From Kingdonia uniflora (Eukaryota; Streptophyta; Magnoliopsida; Ranunculales; Circaeasteraceae), in contig JACGCM010000560.1 in the NCBI GenBank assembly GCA_014058105.1, forward strand, positions 3,038,001-3,102,000: a DNA stretch of 64,000 nucleotides, written 5' to 3'. The translations under genes and the position numbers were made by a program. Below, in pieces: positions 22,600 to 33,839 of this stretch. Position 1 is the first letter of the stretch. Each line of letters starts with the position of its first letter. The notes under the pieces were generated by a model. The model worked only from the letters and a program-made list of their open reading frames with translations. It was not told the origin of the DNA and ran no database searches.

Positions 22600-22895
22600 T
22601 AAGGAAGTCAAGTTAGTTGAACACTGCAAATTATGCTAATGTGGAGCTAAGCCTATTGTGTAACATGGCTGTCTCTTATGTTAGAAGATCCCAGAAACTC
22701 CTTATGGTATATATTGTAGATTTTCTACAAGATGAAATGGTCTCTTATAGCTCTTAGGCTCCTTATTAAGCCTAAACCTCCATCCATTTTAGGTATGTAA
22801 AGATTACTCCAAGCAACCCACATTTTTTTAGTTTGCCTTCAAAAGAACCCCAAAAGAAATTAGAGAATGTTCTCTCTATACGTTAAAAAAAATCA
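22600..22895 (-). pseudogene. LINE ORF2 fragment, RT C-terminal region (minus strand)
   Basis: On the minus strand the translation reads ERTFSNFFWGSFEGK and then, after a one-base shift in a run of A, MWVAWSNLYIPKMDGGLGL and RSLRAIRDHFIL. This is the conserved FxWG...K..W..W...C.PK..GGLG.R region of plant LINE ORF2 just after the polymerase core. It is a short remnant, different in region and strand from the LINE at 9.2 kb. It ends near copia D, whose insertion may have split it. Confidence 0.7.
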
Positions 22896-22899
22896 AAGG

Positions 22900-23640
22900 G
22901 ATATGCATACTTGAGAGAAGATGGATAGGTATACAATTAAGTACATGGTTCAAAATATATAATTTACCCCGGCCCACTGGATAATAAGCCTATTTTCCAA
23001 CCTTATAACTTCTTTTGTATGTTAATAGAAATTATGAGAATAAATACTACCTTTTGCCATCTTTACAAAATCAGACCCAGGGAATTATAAATTCTAAAAT
23101 CGATACTAGCAAGAGGAAAAACCTATTTTTCCCCTACTAAAGTTGCAATATTACAGTAGACAACCACCTATTTTTGGGCTCCACAAGTACGAATGTCACA
23201 TCCGAAATAATAAAAAATTATAAAGATTATTTAAAACTATTATATCATACCACGTATACGTGTACAGCAAACATTGCAACCATCTCATGAATTACTTGTC
23301 ATTTGTTTTAGTAGAGTTTGTCCTTCCTTTTACCAAATTTGTTTTGTTATTTGTAAGAAGGCAAACTTTTTCAGCAATTCTGTGACTATTTCTCATCTTG
23401 TTTATGGTAAGGTATCACGTACGATTTACAAGAGTTCGTCTAGTTTTTGGTGCCAATATTACAAAAGTCTGCCACCAACAGGAGTTTGATATTGGCATTT
23501 ACTTTATTAACTTTATCATTTGTACAGAAGTTTGTCATTTATTCAGAATATTTTGGCATTTATTAGGAAGTCTTTGTCATTCTCTTTTCTAGAACTTTCA
23601 TTTCTTCTGAAGTCTTTATTTATTTCATTTGTTGTATGTG
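22900..23640. other. AT-rich DNA, no gene seen
   Basis: No supported coding region. From about 23280 the sequence becomes rich in TTTGTCATTT-type words like those in the introns and repeat array downstream, suggesting the Ulp1-bearing locus starts about here. No terminal inverted repeat could be identified. Confidence 0.4.
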
Positions 23641-23645
23641 AAGTG

Positions 23646-24840
23646 AAAGAATTGTGATTAAAAATTTGATGAAGATCAGAAAGTTGACGATCTTGAGAAA
23701 GATTGCGAGGAGAAAGCTAAATAAGAAGGAGAGCAACCTCAAGTTGTTGAAGAAGAGGATTTAGAACAACAAACTGTAGTGGTGTATTATAATGGAAAAA
23801 AAGATATACAACATGCTAATGAGGTATTTTCTAAAGAAGCGGATGCATAACCTCAAGTTACCTGACTACAACAAATATTTGTTTGTATTGAGTTATCCAT
23901 AAAATTAACATCACCTATCCATACCATTTATTTTAATTTATTTATTCTTTAACCTTTGTTGTACAGACTATGGTGGTTATAGTGGTAACAAAACTGATAT
24001 AATATTCTTTAACCAGGAGGAAGTTATTGGTGAAGCATGTCAGCTAACTTATAATTTGTTTGTAGGTGACTTCTAATTTTCTTCTTTTATTTTACCATAT
24101 CTTGTCTCACTCTTATCATTTGTAGTCTATTTATTTATAAGCTAGTGTAGACCAAACAGCTACTGTATCTGTTGTAGAACAGACTATGGAGGATCCAAAA
24201 ACTGAAGTAGTAATCTCCCACCAAGAGGAAGATATTGATGAAGATAGTTAGGTAACTTATCATTCCTTTACTAGTAATTTCTTATTTTTTTCTATTTATT
24301 TTCCCATATCTTGTATCACTCTTATCATTTGTAATCTGTTTATTTATAGACTAAAGTGAGCAAAGGGGAGGTAAAGTAGAGGAGGAAGATGCTGATGAAG
24401 CTAGTCAGGTAATTTATCTTTTCTTTGCTGGTAACTTCTCATTTTCATATATTTATTTTCCCATATCTTGTACCACTCTTATCATTTGTAGTCTGTTTAT
24501 TTACATACTAAATAAAGTAAAGGGTAGGTAGAACAGAGTAAATTGGAGGTGGTTGAAGGCAAGAATGATGATAAAGGAAATTCACAGAAAAAACTAGACC
24601 CTGCACAAGTAATGAAAGAATTGGCTATTGACCAGACCAATGTATGAAGTACTTTAAAACTAAATAACTGGTTTATTACTCATTATTACGTAATATACAC
24701 ATTTATATTTTATTTTCTTATTTCAACATATCTATTCCAGCTTGTTTTAATGGAGTTAGAAGTGAATGTCACCTTAAAGATGAGGCATACACTAACTGAT
24801 GAAGATATTTATGAAAGAGCTTCAAAATTGCTTGTTAAAT
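23646..24840 (+). pseudogene. Acidic 5' exons of the Ulp1-like gene
   Basis: Short coding patches rich in Glu and Asp (FDEDQKVDDLEKDCEEKAK near 23668, EEEDLEQQTVVVYYNGKKD near 23748, EEEDADEASQ near 24380) are separated by T-rich stretches with exon-like borders followed by GTAACTT or GTAATTT. The patches from about 24045 to 24620 are tandem duplicates of one exon-intron unit. A last patch near 24745 reads MELEVNVTLKMRHTLTDEDI. I recognise no domain; an acidic, probably disordered N-terminal region before an Ulp1 catalytic domain is a common plan in plants. Exon limits are approximate. Confidence 0.45.
24045..24620 (+). repeat. Tandemly duplicated exon-intron unit (three copies)
   Basis: The intronic phrase ATATCTTG followed by CACTCTTATCATTTGTA recurs at about 24101, 24310 and 24477, spaced 209 and 167 bp. 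Each copy is preceded by a GAAG-rich acidic exon end and GTAAC/GTAAT donor, and followed by a short acidic exon. The similarity extends over both exon and intron, so the whole unit was duplicated. Confidence 0.7.
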
Positions 24841-24994
24841 GAACCAATTGCATACTCACCTTGACGAGCTTCTTTCGGGAGTGCTATTCCAATCTTTTAT
24901 TCATTGAACCATCTCCCGGGATGAGAAAAACCAAGTGGACCAAGTCTGGTCACTAAGGAATATTGTATTATCTCCTTAAGCTATAAAGGAAAAC

Positions 24995-26065
24995 ATGAAT
25001 ATCTATAGGAGGATAGGTAAAGAAACTGTTTGCCTTAACGCTCTCTACACCTTACATCCAAAAGAATGGCTAGACAATGAGGTATTTATATCATTTATTT
25101 CTTTTCCTCTGCCATTTATCTGGTTATCCCTACCATATACTTCATTTTTTTTTCCAGAAAATTGTCATTTGTATAAGAGTCTTTACCATTTATTTTCAAA
25201 TTGTCTGTCCTTTTTTCATTGTACTTAGGCATTTCTTGAAATAAAAGTTGTTTTCCTTGAACACGATCATTTATTTTGACATTATTGTCATTTGTATTTA
25301 TGAACTTTATCATTTTTGTTATATAATTTATCATTTTCTTTTTTTGTTCAGGTCATTAATTTGTACATTAAAGTCCTGATTCAATATTTTCATACATAAT
25401 ATCATACCCACCCAGCTAAATAAAAGATTATACTGACGGATGTCTATTCATGTCAATATATTGGTAGGGCTTTCAATGCCTGAACTCGTATTATGTCCTC
25501 TCCAGCAGTTGTGGAATTGAAGAAAAAATCAATTTGGGAATAAATTACATCTATGCAATGGGATCGTACAGTTTCTAATTGCTTCCATCGAGGAAATTTA
25601 AAAGTGGTCAATTCGAAATTAATACTCTTTCTCTGGAATCTCATTGACAACCATTGGGTCCTTTGTGTAGTGACCGTTAAGGGAAGAAAAATATGTATCT
25701 ACGATTCACTGGTAGATGCAAAAATTATAACTGCATAGAAGAAGATGAAGAAGTTATCTCCTGGACACCAGCATATTGAAGATCAGCTTTCAAAGATCCT
25801 CCAAAAAATGTTTATATAGACAAATTTTGCCAATCCTAGTAGTCTACATAGTGGTTTAGAGGTAAAGAATTATGGTTTAAGCTACCAATGGACAACTCGT
25901 TTTAAGAAATGTCCAATACAACCAAATGGTTATGACTGCGGGGTCTATATGCTTATCTTTATGGATAATATCCTAAGGGGGATGAAATTTCCATATCTGA
26001 TAGACGGTGATGATAGTCGTTACACAATTTCTTATGACATATTAAGGCTAGGATTTGAGCCGTAG
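24995..26065 (+). pseudogene. Ulp1-like SUMO protease (peptidase C48) catalytic domain, decayed
   Basis: Exon one ends LNALYTLHPKEWLDNE at 25081. A GT-AG intron (25082-25351) follows, and exon two opens VINLYIKVLIQYF, rebuilding the conserved WL-x-DxVIN entry of the Ulp1 fold. The catalytic His lies in DNHWVLCVV (codon 25652), Asp in IYDSL (25703) and Cys in GYDCGVYML (25937), with Gln six residues before the Cys. Together these are the C48 triad and oxyanion residue. The frame runs to TAG 26063 with six in-frame stops and no frameshift in exon two. Ulp1 enzymes process SUMO; in plants such genes are often carried by Mutator-like or other transposons. No transposase or TIR was found here, so the carrier is unknown. 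Confidence 0.82.
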
Positions 26066-26149
26066 GAGATTTTTAAACTTTGATCTGTATTTTGTTGTAA
26101 TGTATAATTTATGTACTTTTGTAAAGTTATAAACAATTATTAATATCAT

Positions 26150-27430
26150 TCATTTATATGATCTTTCTCAATTTTTTTATCTTCTTTGTCATTTGTATAT
26201 GACATACTTGCTATTTGTTATAATAGAGTCAAAATCTAGTCTGTCTAGTTGGATGTATGTCATTTTATAAATTTTGTCATCCACTTATAATTAATTTGTC
26301 ATTTCTTATGTATGATTTGTCATCTGCTATCTGAGATTTGGCATTTGTTATATTCTATTTATCATTTAATATCTATGATTTTTCATTAGTTATATATTAT
26401 TTGTCATTCGTCATTTGTGATTTGATGTAAGTCAATGGTCAATTTGGTTATTTGTTATAATAAATTGTATTTATTTGTAAGTAGACAACATTTGTTCTTA
26501 AAAACATGATTTGTCTTTTGTTAGTTATGACTTGTCTTTTGTCATTTGTTATTTACGATTTGTCATTTCTTATCTATGATTTGTCATTTGTCAACTATGA
26601 TTTGTCATTTGTTATCGCGTATTTGTTATTTGGTATTTATGATTTATCATTTCTTATATATGATTTGTGATTTGTTATCAATGATCATTTTTTTATATAT
26701 GATTTGTAAAACATGAACCATCAATTGATCTATTTATTTTATAGATAGACAATTGATGTAAGTGAATGGTCTATTTAGTCATTTGATATAATAAATTGTG
26801 TTTTCTTGGAAATATGATTTGTCATTTGATATCTGAGATTTATCATTTGTTAATTATGATTCGTCATTTGTTATATAAGATTTATCATTTATTATTTACA
26901 TTCTGTCATTTCTTATATATGATTTCTCATTTGTTATCTATGATTTGTCATCATTTGCTATATGGTTTGCCATGAATGATTTGTCATTTTTTAGGTATGA
27001 TTTGTCATTCATACTATATTTGTTATCATTCGTTATATATGATTTGGCATTTGTAATATGAGATTTGTCATTCGTTATATATGATTTGTGATTTGTTATC
27101 AATGAACGATCAATTTTTTATATATATGATTTGTGAAACATGAAACATCTATTGATTTATTTGTCTTGTAGATAGACAATTGATCTAAGTAAATAATATA
27201 TATTTGGTTATTTGATATAATAAATTGTGTTTGCTTAGAAATATGATTTGTTATTTGTTATTTAAAATTTTCCATTTGTCAACTATGATTTATCATTTGT
27301 TATATAAGATTTTTCATTTGTCAACTACGATTTGTCTGCTATTATCAATGATTTATCATTTGTTAAACATGATATATCATTTGTTATATATTATTTCTCA
27401 TTTCTTATCTATAATATGTCATCATCCAAA
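26150..27430. repeat. Degenerate minisatellite on TTTGTCATTTG, with higher-order structure
   Basis: Dozens of variants of GATTTGTCATTTGTTATCTA follow one another with irregular 15-25 bp spacing. Larger blocks repeat as well: a TGATTTGTGATTTGTTATCA block recurs at about 26661 and 27082, and a GATNTAAGTNAATNG plus TATAATAAATTGTNTTT block at about 26424, 26755 and 27182. The same short word appears in the introns of the Ulp1 gene just upstream. It has no coding potential and no spacer structure of a CRISPR. Confidence 0.85.
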
Positions 27431-27539
27431 TATTATATTTCTTTAGTTTGAAATTGCAATACTCATTTATTGGGCACAAAAAAAGAAAATTTCATTAGCT
27501 CGAATATTATTATAGATCACAGTTTACATTACATCAATT

Positions 27540-27835
27540 TACATCAGTTTACATACTCAGAGAGAAGGCCCAAATGCTGAAAGAGCATTACGTGGACATC
27601 AAGGGGAAATTAGGAGCGTTCGATGTAATTTGGGATGAGCTGTTTCATGTTATAGTTCAAGTTCCTTATGCGCTTCTTGGAAGATCGACTCTGCGCCGTA
27701 AAGTTAGACTAGGATAAGCATAAGAAACTGTGGGAGGAGTCGGCTTCCAAGATCAGTTGTCTCTAGTAGAAGATCTAGGCTTTGGAGCGTGATCTAGAAG
27801 GCTCAGAACATGATCAAGAATTGTAAACATTTGTT
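27540..27835 (+). pseudogene. Short coding remnant, coiled-coil-like, unknown
   Basis: One frame gives MLKEHYVDIKGKLGAFDV near 27558. After a shift another gives KLWEESASKISCL and ALERDLEGSEHDQEL, ending TAA 27822-27824. Heptad-like leucines and charged residues suggest a coiled coil. I recognise no family. It lies on the plus strand between the minisatellite and the minus-strand coiled-coil gene. Confidence 0.3.
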
Positions 27836-28054
27836 CTAATTTTTTTGGTATTTAGTTTGTTAGTTCTTTGTGGTAACTAGTACTTTCCTTATGTATGAAT
27901 GAACATATGTTTTGTTTTGTTTTGTGCTATTTCATTTGTATTTTGCTGTTAAATAGTGGTTTCCGTTTGATTGTGGCAAACTAAACAATCACAGTTCTGT
28001 AAGAAAATAATGATGATATAAGGGGGGACATGTTTAATGATAAACTTAACAAAA

Positions 28055-28316
28055 CTGATAAAAATTCTAGAGACAAATGAGAAATCTTCGTGAACAAATG
28101 ACAGTTCATAAATAAACAATAATATAATAGAAACTAATAAATGTAAAATTCTTTGAGAACAAAAGACAGTTCCGAGGAAAACAATGATATCATAAAAACA
28201 AACAAATGAGAAATTCATGTTGAACAAATGATAGTTCGAAAGAAAACAATGACATTATAGCAACAAATAATTGAGAAATTCTTCGTGCACAAATAATAGT
28301 TCAGTAACTATACATA
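28055..28316. repeat. Four copies of a 65-bp tandem repeat
   Basis: The anchor GACAGTTC or its variants GATAGTTC and AATAGTTC occurs at 28100, 28165, 28230 and 28295, an exact 65-bp period. Each unit carries AATGAGAAATTC-like and AACAATGATAT-like words. The array directly abuts the C-terminus of the minus-strand coiled-coil frame and so would lie in its 3' untranslated region. Confidence 0.85.
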
Positions 28317-29536
28317 GCGTATCCCCTCAATCGTTGCTCCTCGTGAGAGCTATCACTCGAGCTGTCACCTATATTGGAAGGTCCCGCAATGTCAGGTGCA
28401 TAACGTGCATACAGCCATTGATGCATAAACTCTGGCATTCTTCCAGTAATGATCTTTTTTCCATCTCTAGCCATACGTTGTCTCAAAACCCCAATTTTGG
28501 CTACCATGGGACCTAGATGCTCACACCGTTTCGCCTCCATATCGCATTACGCACTTTTTCCAATGACAAGGTCGTACACCAGTTCGCTTTCTTTTTCCAA
28601 TCTCTGGAACTCTAATGCAAAGAATAAAATCACTGTTGTCATATCTCTCTCATGCACACTACCTGTTTCAGTCTTTACCTGCTTAGGTAGAATAAGCTCG
28701 CTGAGTTTAGTTTGAGCTTCCTGCACCAAATTCTTCAAATGCTTGTACCAATCCTCTACTCGACACTTCTCAAATTGTACAGCAGAATTCTGAGACTCCA
28801 GCACTGTCATAAAATCATCCATATGATAGATCAGAGACAGTGACCCGTCAAGTTCTGCTTCACGACTCTCCCATTCTACCATTTTTTCATCGAGACGTAT
28901 CTTCGCCTGAAATAGGTCCGCATCTAACTTTGTGTTCGCATCCCTCAGTTTCGTATTTTCATCTAGGTGTTCTAAGACATTTAACTTCAATCCTAGTATG
29001 GTGTGCTTTAGCGTGACTACATCGTTCCAAGAAGCATTTATATTTTTATCCTGTCTATTACAGGCCTCCTCCATTTTCTTTATCCGAACGTCAGCGACTA
29101 GCCATAACGCTTCATACTTAGAACCACGGGCTCGCGTATCAGTTGCCCCCGCTTTGAGCACATTCACTTGGAATTGTAAGTCTTTCACATTCTTACCTTC
29201 CTCCTCTGAGTCTGCCAGTAGTTTTGAGATTCGAACTCTTACAGATGTCAACTCCACTCCCTGCTGGCTAGAGCTACCTATAAGTTCCACCTCTTTATTT
29301 CTTATAATTTCCCTAATCTCCTAAATTTTTCTTAGTCCATTGGCTAGATCTACCTTTTTCTTCTGAAGATCCTCGGACAATAAAGCTCCAACGTCCCGCT
29401 CTTCTACCATTTCTACCTTCGTTCTTTCAACTAATTCAGTAGCACTTTTTAGTGTGCCCTGACTTGAACTTAACTCAACGGTCAGTTGCTTGTTATGGGC
29501 ATGTAAAGCGTTACACTGAATTTGAATGGCTACCAA
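28301..29536 (-). pseudogene. Coiled-coil protein C-terminal part (one frame, two stops)
   Basis: On the minus strand one frame of about 412 codons runs from 29536 to the stop at 28301, broken only by stops near 29321 and 28547. Residues 1-320 are a long coiled coil (SSSQGTLKSATELVERTKVE, RISKLLADSEEEGKNVKDLQ, RIKKMEEACNRQDKNI, KLDADLFQAKIRLDEKMVEW). The C-terminus is different: LGPMVAKIGVLRQRMARDGK, then FMHQWLYARYAPDIAGPSN and a Ser/Asp-rich tail. No enzyme motif is visible. The layout, lying antisense upstream of an LTR-like stretch, resembles the antisense extra ORF of Tat-lineage gypsy elements, such as the one at 45.7-47.8 kb. A host coiled-coil gene is a less likely alternative. Confidence 0.6.
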
Positions 29537-29539
29537 TTC

Positions 29540-30095
29540 TACCTGACATCACAGTTTATATTCATAAACAATTCAATTATACCAACAAATTACAACTCAC
29601 AGTTAACAAATTTAAAACAAGAACATGGTATTTGAGTAATATCGATATATTATTTCATTTATCATCACAGAGAACAAATTTTATTTATCATCAATAACAG
29701 TATACATAGATTTAACACATGTGTAGGGATGATAAAGAAAACTAAGTGTACCCTATTTTTTATTCTTTAGGGAATAAGAAGACTGTCATTTATCTCTCGA
29801 ACTCTTTCTGTTCGTTACTTGCACATCTTTAAGAGTGGTAAAGGTCACCACCTCTAACAAATGCTATTTACGTCGCGATCAGGGTATCGGGCTTTCGAAC
29901 TCCTCCTCACCCTCTACTGATAAATGTTCTCTCGACCTCAGAATGGGATTGTCACCTTTGGTTAACCACATATTCTCAGCCTTGGCCTTTTCTACATTAA
30001 AATCCTTCTCACACCCCGTCACGAACTTCCTAAATTCGTTCTTTACCATGGATAGTTCTCCCCATAAAATTTAATAACACTATTTATATGACGCT
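29540..30095. other. Probable intron or decayed spacer of the minus-strand locus
   Basis: AT-rich stretch with a short, stop-ridden minus-strand patch near 29800-30060. It separates two coiled-coil segments. Confidence 0.35.
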
Positions 30096-30099
30096 CATG

Positions 30100-30905
30100 T
30101 TATGCTCGAGTAATGACATTTGCTCGCGACGGATATAGATGATCCTTCAATGTCATTAGCGCTTTATGCAGTCGCTGACGCGTGTCTTTCTGCAATACGC
30201 CTAAAGCTCTCAAATCCGTTTCTACCTTTATTCGAACAGTAACTTCTTTCGACAATTGCGTTGCTAAAGCCATTTTTTGTCCCTCATGTTGCAATAACTC
30301 ATCCTGTAACTCCTTTAATTTAACCTCTAATTGCTTTTGAACCTCTATTTTCTCTTTCCTTATCTTGAAAATTACAATTCCCGTAGCCCTCCGATCCTAC
30401 ATAAAGCCAAGCGCATCAGATAAAGATTCTATATCACTCTATACAACAGACATACCAGCTCGAGCAGAATGCTTTCTCGCCTCTAAACTATGACGATTAC
30501 GTAGTTCTTGAGGTAAAAACATAGCTCAAGCTGGGTCAGGAACTACACCCTTCTCCTTCAAAGCTCTACATAAGCTTCATTTAACCCTCGTTCACTATCT
30601 ACTTCGACCTCAAAATACAATACCAGAGCTATTAACATACTTTGACACCTAGCCTTATCACTCGGGTCGTTAAAACAGGTTAACTCTTTTAGTTTCTGAA
30701 CTAATGACCCCCTTTCCTCTTCCTTCCTTAACACCTCATCCCTTTTAATTTTTTTCTTAGCATATCTACATTGAAGATCATATAGCCATTTAAAAAAAAT
30801 CTCTAAATTCAACTTAAAATTCTTTTTCTCATATTCAGTTTTATTAAGAACCTGTTGAATACGAGCCACAAAATCCCTCACTCTACTCAACGACCTCTCC
30901 AGTTG
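30100..30905 (-). pseudogene. Coiled-coil segments of the minus-strand locus
   Basis: Two minus-strand open patches are present: 30890-30558 (VRDFVARIQQVLNKTEYEKK, CRYAKKKIKRDEVLRKEEER, then LTCFNDPSDKARCQSMLIAL) and 30294-30100 (KMALATQLSKEVTVRIKVET). Both are rich in Lys, Glu and Leu with heptad spacing. They probably belong to the same protein as 28301-29536 or to a tandem paralogue. Splicing cannot be settled by eye. Confidence 0.5.
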
Positions 30906-31311
30906 AGAGTTCGTCTTTCTCAGTTGTTCTATATCCTACACATAGTACAAATATATCATTATAATACAACCATTCGCTAAAAGCATATTTCAAATATCAC
31001 TCCAAACAAAAATAGTGTACGATTATACAAAGTACTTCATATCTAAATCAAGCGAGCTACAAAATATAAGACAGGATGCCATATAACGGTAATAGGTTCT
31101 TGCTAATGTCAACCTCAGAGGGAGATTTCATCGTCTGTTCCAGAGAAGGAACTGTTTCCGTACGTTCCACCAGAGGGTCTAATATTTGCTTAAAAGATTG
31201 GACTGGCCCTGTACATCCTGACGGTAGGTCTGACGTTCACTCAGGAAAAATAGTTGCATCATCAGCCATTTCTTCCTCTTCAAATGCTGGAGGGAGTACT
31301 ATCTCTTCATA

Positions 31312-32240
31312 TCAACCACTCCGGGCTAGTTCTACATCTTCAACACTCAATCCAAAGTTATAATAGGATTGGATAAAGTAGTTTCTTTCCTCTAAGGCTA
31401 TTACAACCGAATCCTTCATAAGCTTGTCATGCTTCGACACAACACTAAACTTTTTTGTAGCCTCTATTGCCTTCCTCTCCTTCTCTAAGAGGAGTTCATC
31501 TTCGAGCTCTTTCATGCGAGCTGACTGAGCCTTGAACTTTACCGTCAGAGCACAAAACTCCTGACTCTTTTTGTCCAAGAATTATCTTGCCACCTTCAAC
31601 AGCGTTGAGAGCTGCTAGTATAAACAACAAAAAGGGAGAGTCAGTTCAACAGATTTACCCAGTTTGATCAATTAAGATTTTTCAAATACCTACCACGAAC
31701 GTATGCTCGAGATACTATCTTTGAGCTGCTGCGGGATTGTCTCTGCCATACGGCAGTATTTTTGCTCCAACTCTTTCATTTTGGTCATGGAATGAGGGTT
31801 AGAATGGTGACTGCCCTCCTCGCCATATTATTTTCTCTTCAAAGAACTCTTCTCAACCTCTCCAGGAGCGGATACACTCACTTCGTGTTTTTCCTCCACA
31901 CTACCAGACACCGCCTTTGTGATCTTTTGTCCCATGACCTTAACCCCAGTAATAGAGGTACTCTGCTGCAATGGCCTTCAGACTTTCTGAGTAGTCTGCG
32001 TGGAATTCTGAGGCACAGTAGGTAGAGGACTCAGCATGTTTGTAACGGTCTCGGCAGTTTTTCCCTCAGCCATAGCTCGTTTCTTCTGAGCTCACTAAAC
32101 TTTGGGTACTGCGGAATCTACCCTTTTATCTCTACAGATACCCAACTCACTGAGTACCTGTTTTAGCTCACTCGGATCTCGAGCAACACAGTCAAACAGG
32201 CTGGTCATGTCTGGCGTAGATAAGGGATTTGGCTTTACCA
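31312..32240 (-). pseudogene. Linker and start of coiled coil, minus-strand locus
   Basis: Reading downward from 32240 the minus strand gives NPLSTPDMTSLFDCVARDPS and ELKQVLSELGICRDKRVD. A Ser/Thr/Lys-rich low-complexity linker with several stops follows. From 31578 comes a coiled coil (FKAQSARMKELEDELLLEKE) ending NYFIQSYYNFGLSVEDVELA at 31312. A globular N-terminal part, flexible linker and coiled coil is the layout of antisense ORF proteins in Tat gypsy elements; this is inference from architecture, not a family match I can prove. Confidence 0.5.
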
Positions 32241-32311
32241 AAACATAAAATATTGTATTAAGTAACAAATCAAAGACAAGATATTGGTTATTTAAAGATT
32301 GGTCAACATTA

Positions 32312-32971
32312 CTAACTCGGGTTATAATATCTATGGTTCAGTTCGAGCGCCAGTTCATCTGGAACCTGCATACAGTTATCTTCTATCCACACAAGGTGGT
32401 CATTCCATGGTCTACCCGTAGATTTAAAGTCAAAGAATTTTGGCCTAGATGAATCATTATACAGGTAACCACTCGGGCCTGATAGCCCAAACCCATTATA
32501 ATACGTGAGACTAACCCCCTCACCAATCCCTCTATCCTTCTTCCACTTTGCCAAGTATGGGACTTGGTAGTAGACAGCCTCCTCCCCTTTCCCAGGGATA
32601 AAGGTCCTAAACAATAAACCTTGCTCCTCCACATATCTTCCCTACTCTCCCTGTAATTTCATTTTATATTTGAAATATTATTTCCCAACATCTACCCCCT
32701 CTGGGTATATAACAAGATCTCTCCCCTTTTCTAATCTATCCTCATTTTCTATCACCTCCTTAACCCTACTGGGTTCCCCACCCTCCATGCTCCTCTCACC
32801 GCTGTTTACAACTTCCTCTATCATACTAGACTCGTCCTCCCTCCCCAACGTTGATGTTTCCGCAGAACTAGACGATATTACAAATTTATTGGTGGGAATA
32901 CTAGGTTTAGACCGCATATCATACCTACAATATACAAAAATATATTTTTTATCATTTTCTTTATAGTACAT
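32312..32971 (-). pseudogene. Globular domain of the minus-strand locus (gypsy-type aORF-like)
   Basis: The frame 32632-32312 reads FIPGKGEEAVYYQVPYLAKW, FGLSGPSGYLYNDSSRPKFF and PWNDHLVWIEDNCMQVPDEL. It is compact and aromatic-rich, reminiscent of the 'putative gypsy type transposon' domain that precedes the coiled coil in Tat antisense ORFs. Just upstream on the same strand (32920-32678) is a Ser/Glu-rich acidic patch (SSSAETSTLGREDESSMIEE). A possible splice donor region and AT-rich DNA lie between 32980 and 33390. Confidence 0.45.
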
Positions 32972-33393
32972 ACAGACAAAATAAACTCACCTTCAACCCA
33001 GTCAACAAGTCTATTTTATAAATTCCCAGCAAAAATACAAAATCAATCATTTCAAATTTCCCTCTTCTTCTCAAAAACATATTTTTTTTCTCTACTGGTA
33101 AAATACATATACCACAACACCTACACTATAGGCCACTCTTATCTGTATTTTCAAAATCTCCAAAACCCCACATATGCAAAATAACTATATAAATTACAAA
33201 ATCATACAGATTACTACATGAAACAGATTATTCTCAAATAAAGCAAGCCGATTTTTACATCACCAACCTGTACTTGTAGAACAGCAATCCTCTGTTTTAC
33301 CCAGACGTATTTTTGAGTATCAACGCTCACGTCGCTTCTAAGATTATTTTTTATCACCTAATGAAGATTTCCTTCTCAAATTACACTCAGCAC

Positions 33394-33640
33394 TCAAACG
33401 TTTCCTCTCCTTGGAAATAAGACTGATACAGCTTTTTCTCTCTCTAAAACTGTAAATAATTTATGATGAAGAAAGGGACGCATTTTTATAATATCCCTTG
33501 GTTTGTGAAACGATGGCTCCTTCTGACCCGCGTCAACCATCCTTACTATCTCTGTAAGCACGTCTTTTCGATTTAAGGCATCATCATGACTTCTGTGATA
33601 ACGTCTGTCGTTATCACGTCTGTCCCTATTATCTGCCATT
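33394..33640 (-). pseudogene. Basic/acidic fragment of the minus-strand locus, unknown
   Basis: From ATG 33640 the minus strand encodes ADNRDRRDNDRRYHRSHDDA, then LTEIVRMVDAGQKEPSFHKP and ending at 33394. The opening is rich in Arg and Asp. I do not recognise it. It could be a first exon or an independent fragment. Confidence 0.3.
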
Positions 33641-33839
33641 ACACAATTCTGCACCTCTTCCTCAAACACAATATAAACGACCAATCACCTTACTATAATA
33701 CCCTGCCAAGATCGTACAATTTTCCTGAAATAGATCAATATTTAAAATTCTAATATATCAATACAGTTGTTAAAATCCTACAGCTGTCTCCCACAAAATC
33801 TGTATAGAAAGATTATAACAGAATATTTTATTTTTATTT

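Noticed and set aside
26150..27430. CRISPR-like array
   Set aside because: Repeat units are degenerate and contiguous, with no unique spacers, and the DNA is eukaryotic.
23646..28316. Kaonashi-type Mutator element carrying Ulp1
   Set aside because: The Ulp1 domain fits, but no MURA transposase, no long TIRs and no 9-bp duplication were seen, so the carrier was left unnamed.
28932..29324. Plus-strand 130-codon open frame
   Set aside because: It is the antisense shadow of the long minus-strand coiled-coil frame, which has clear heptads and charge pattern.
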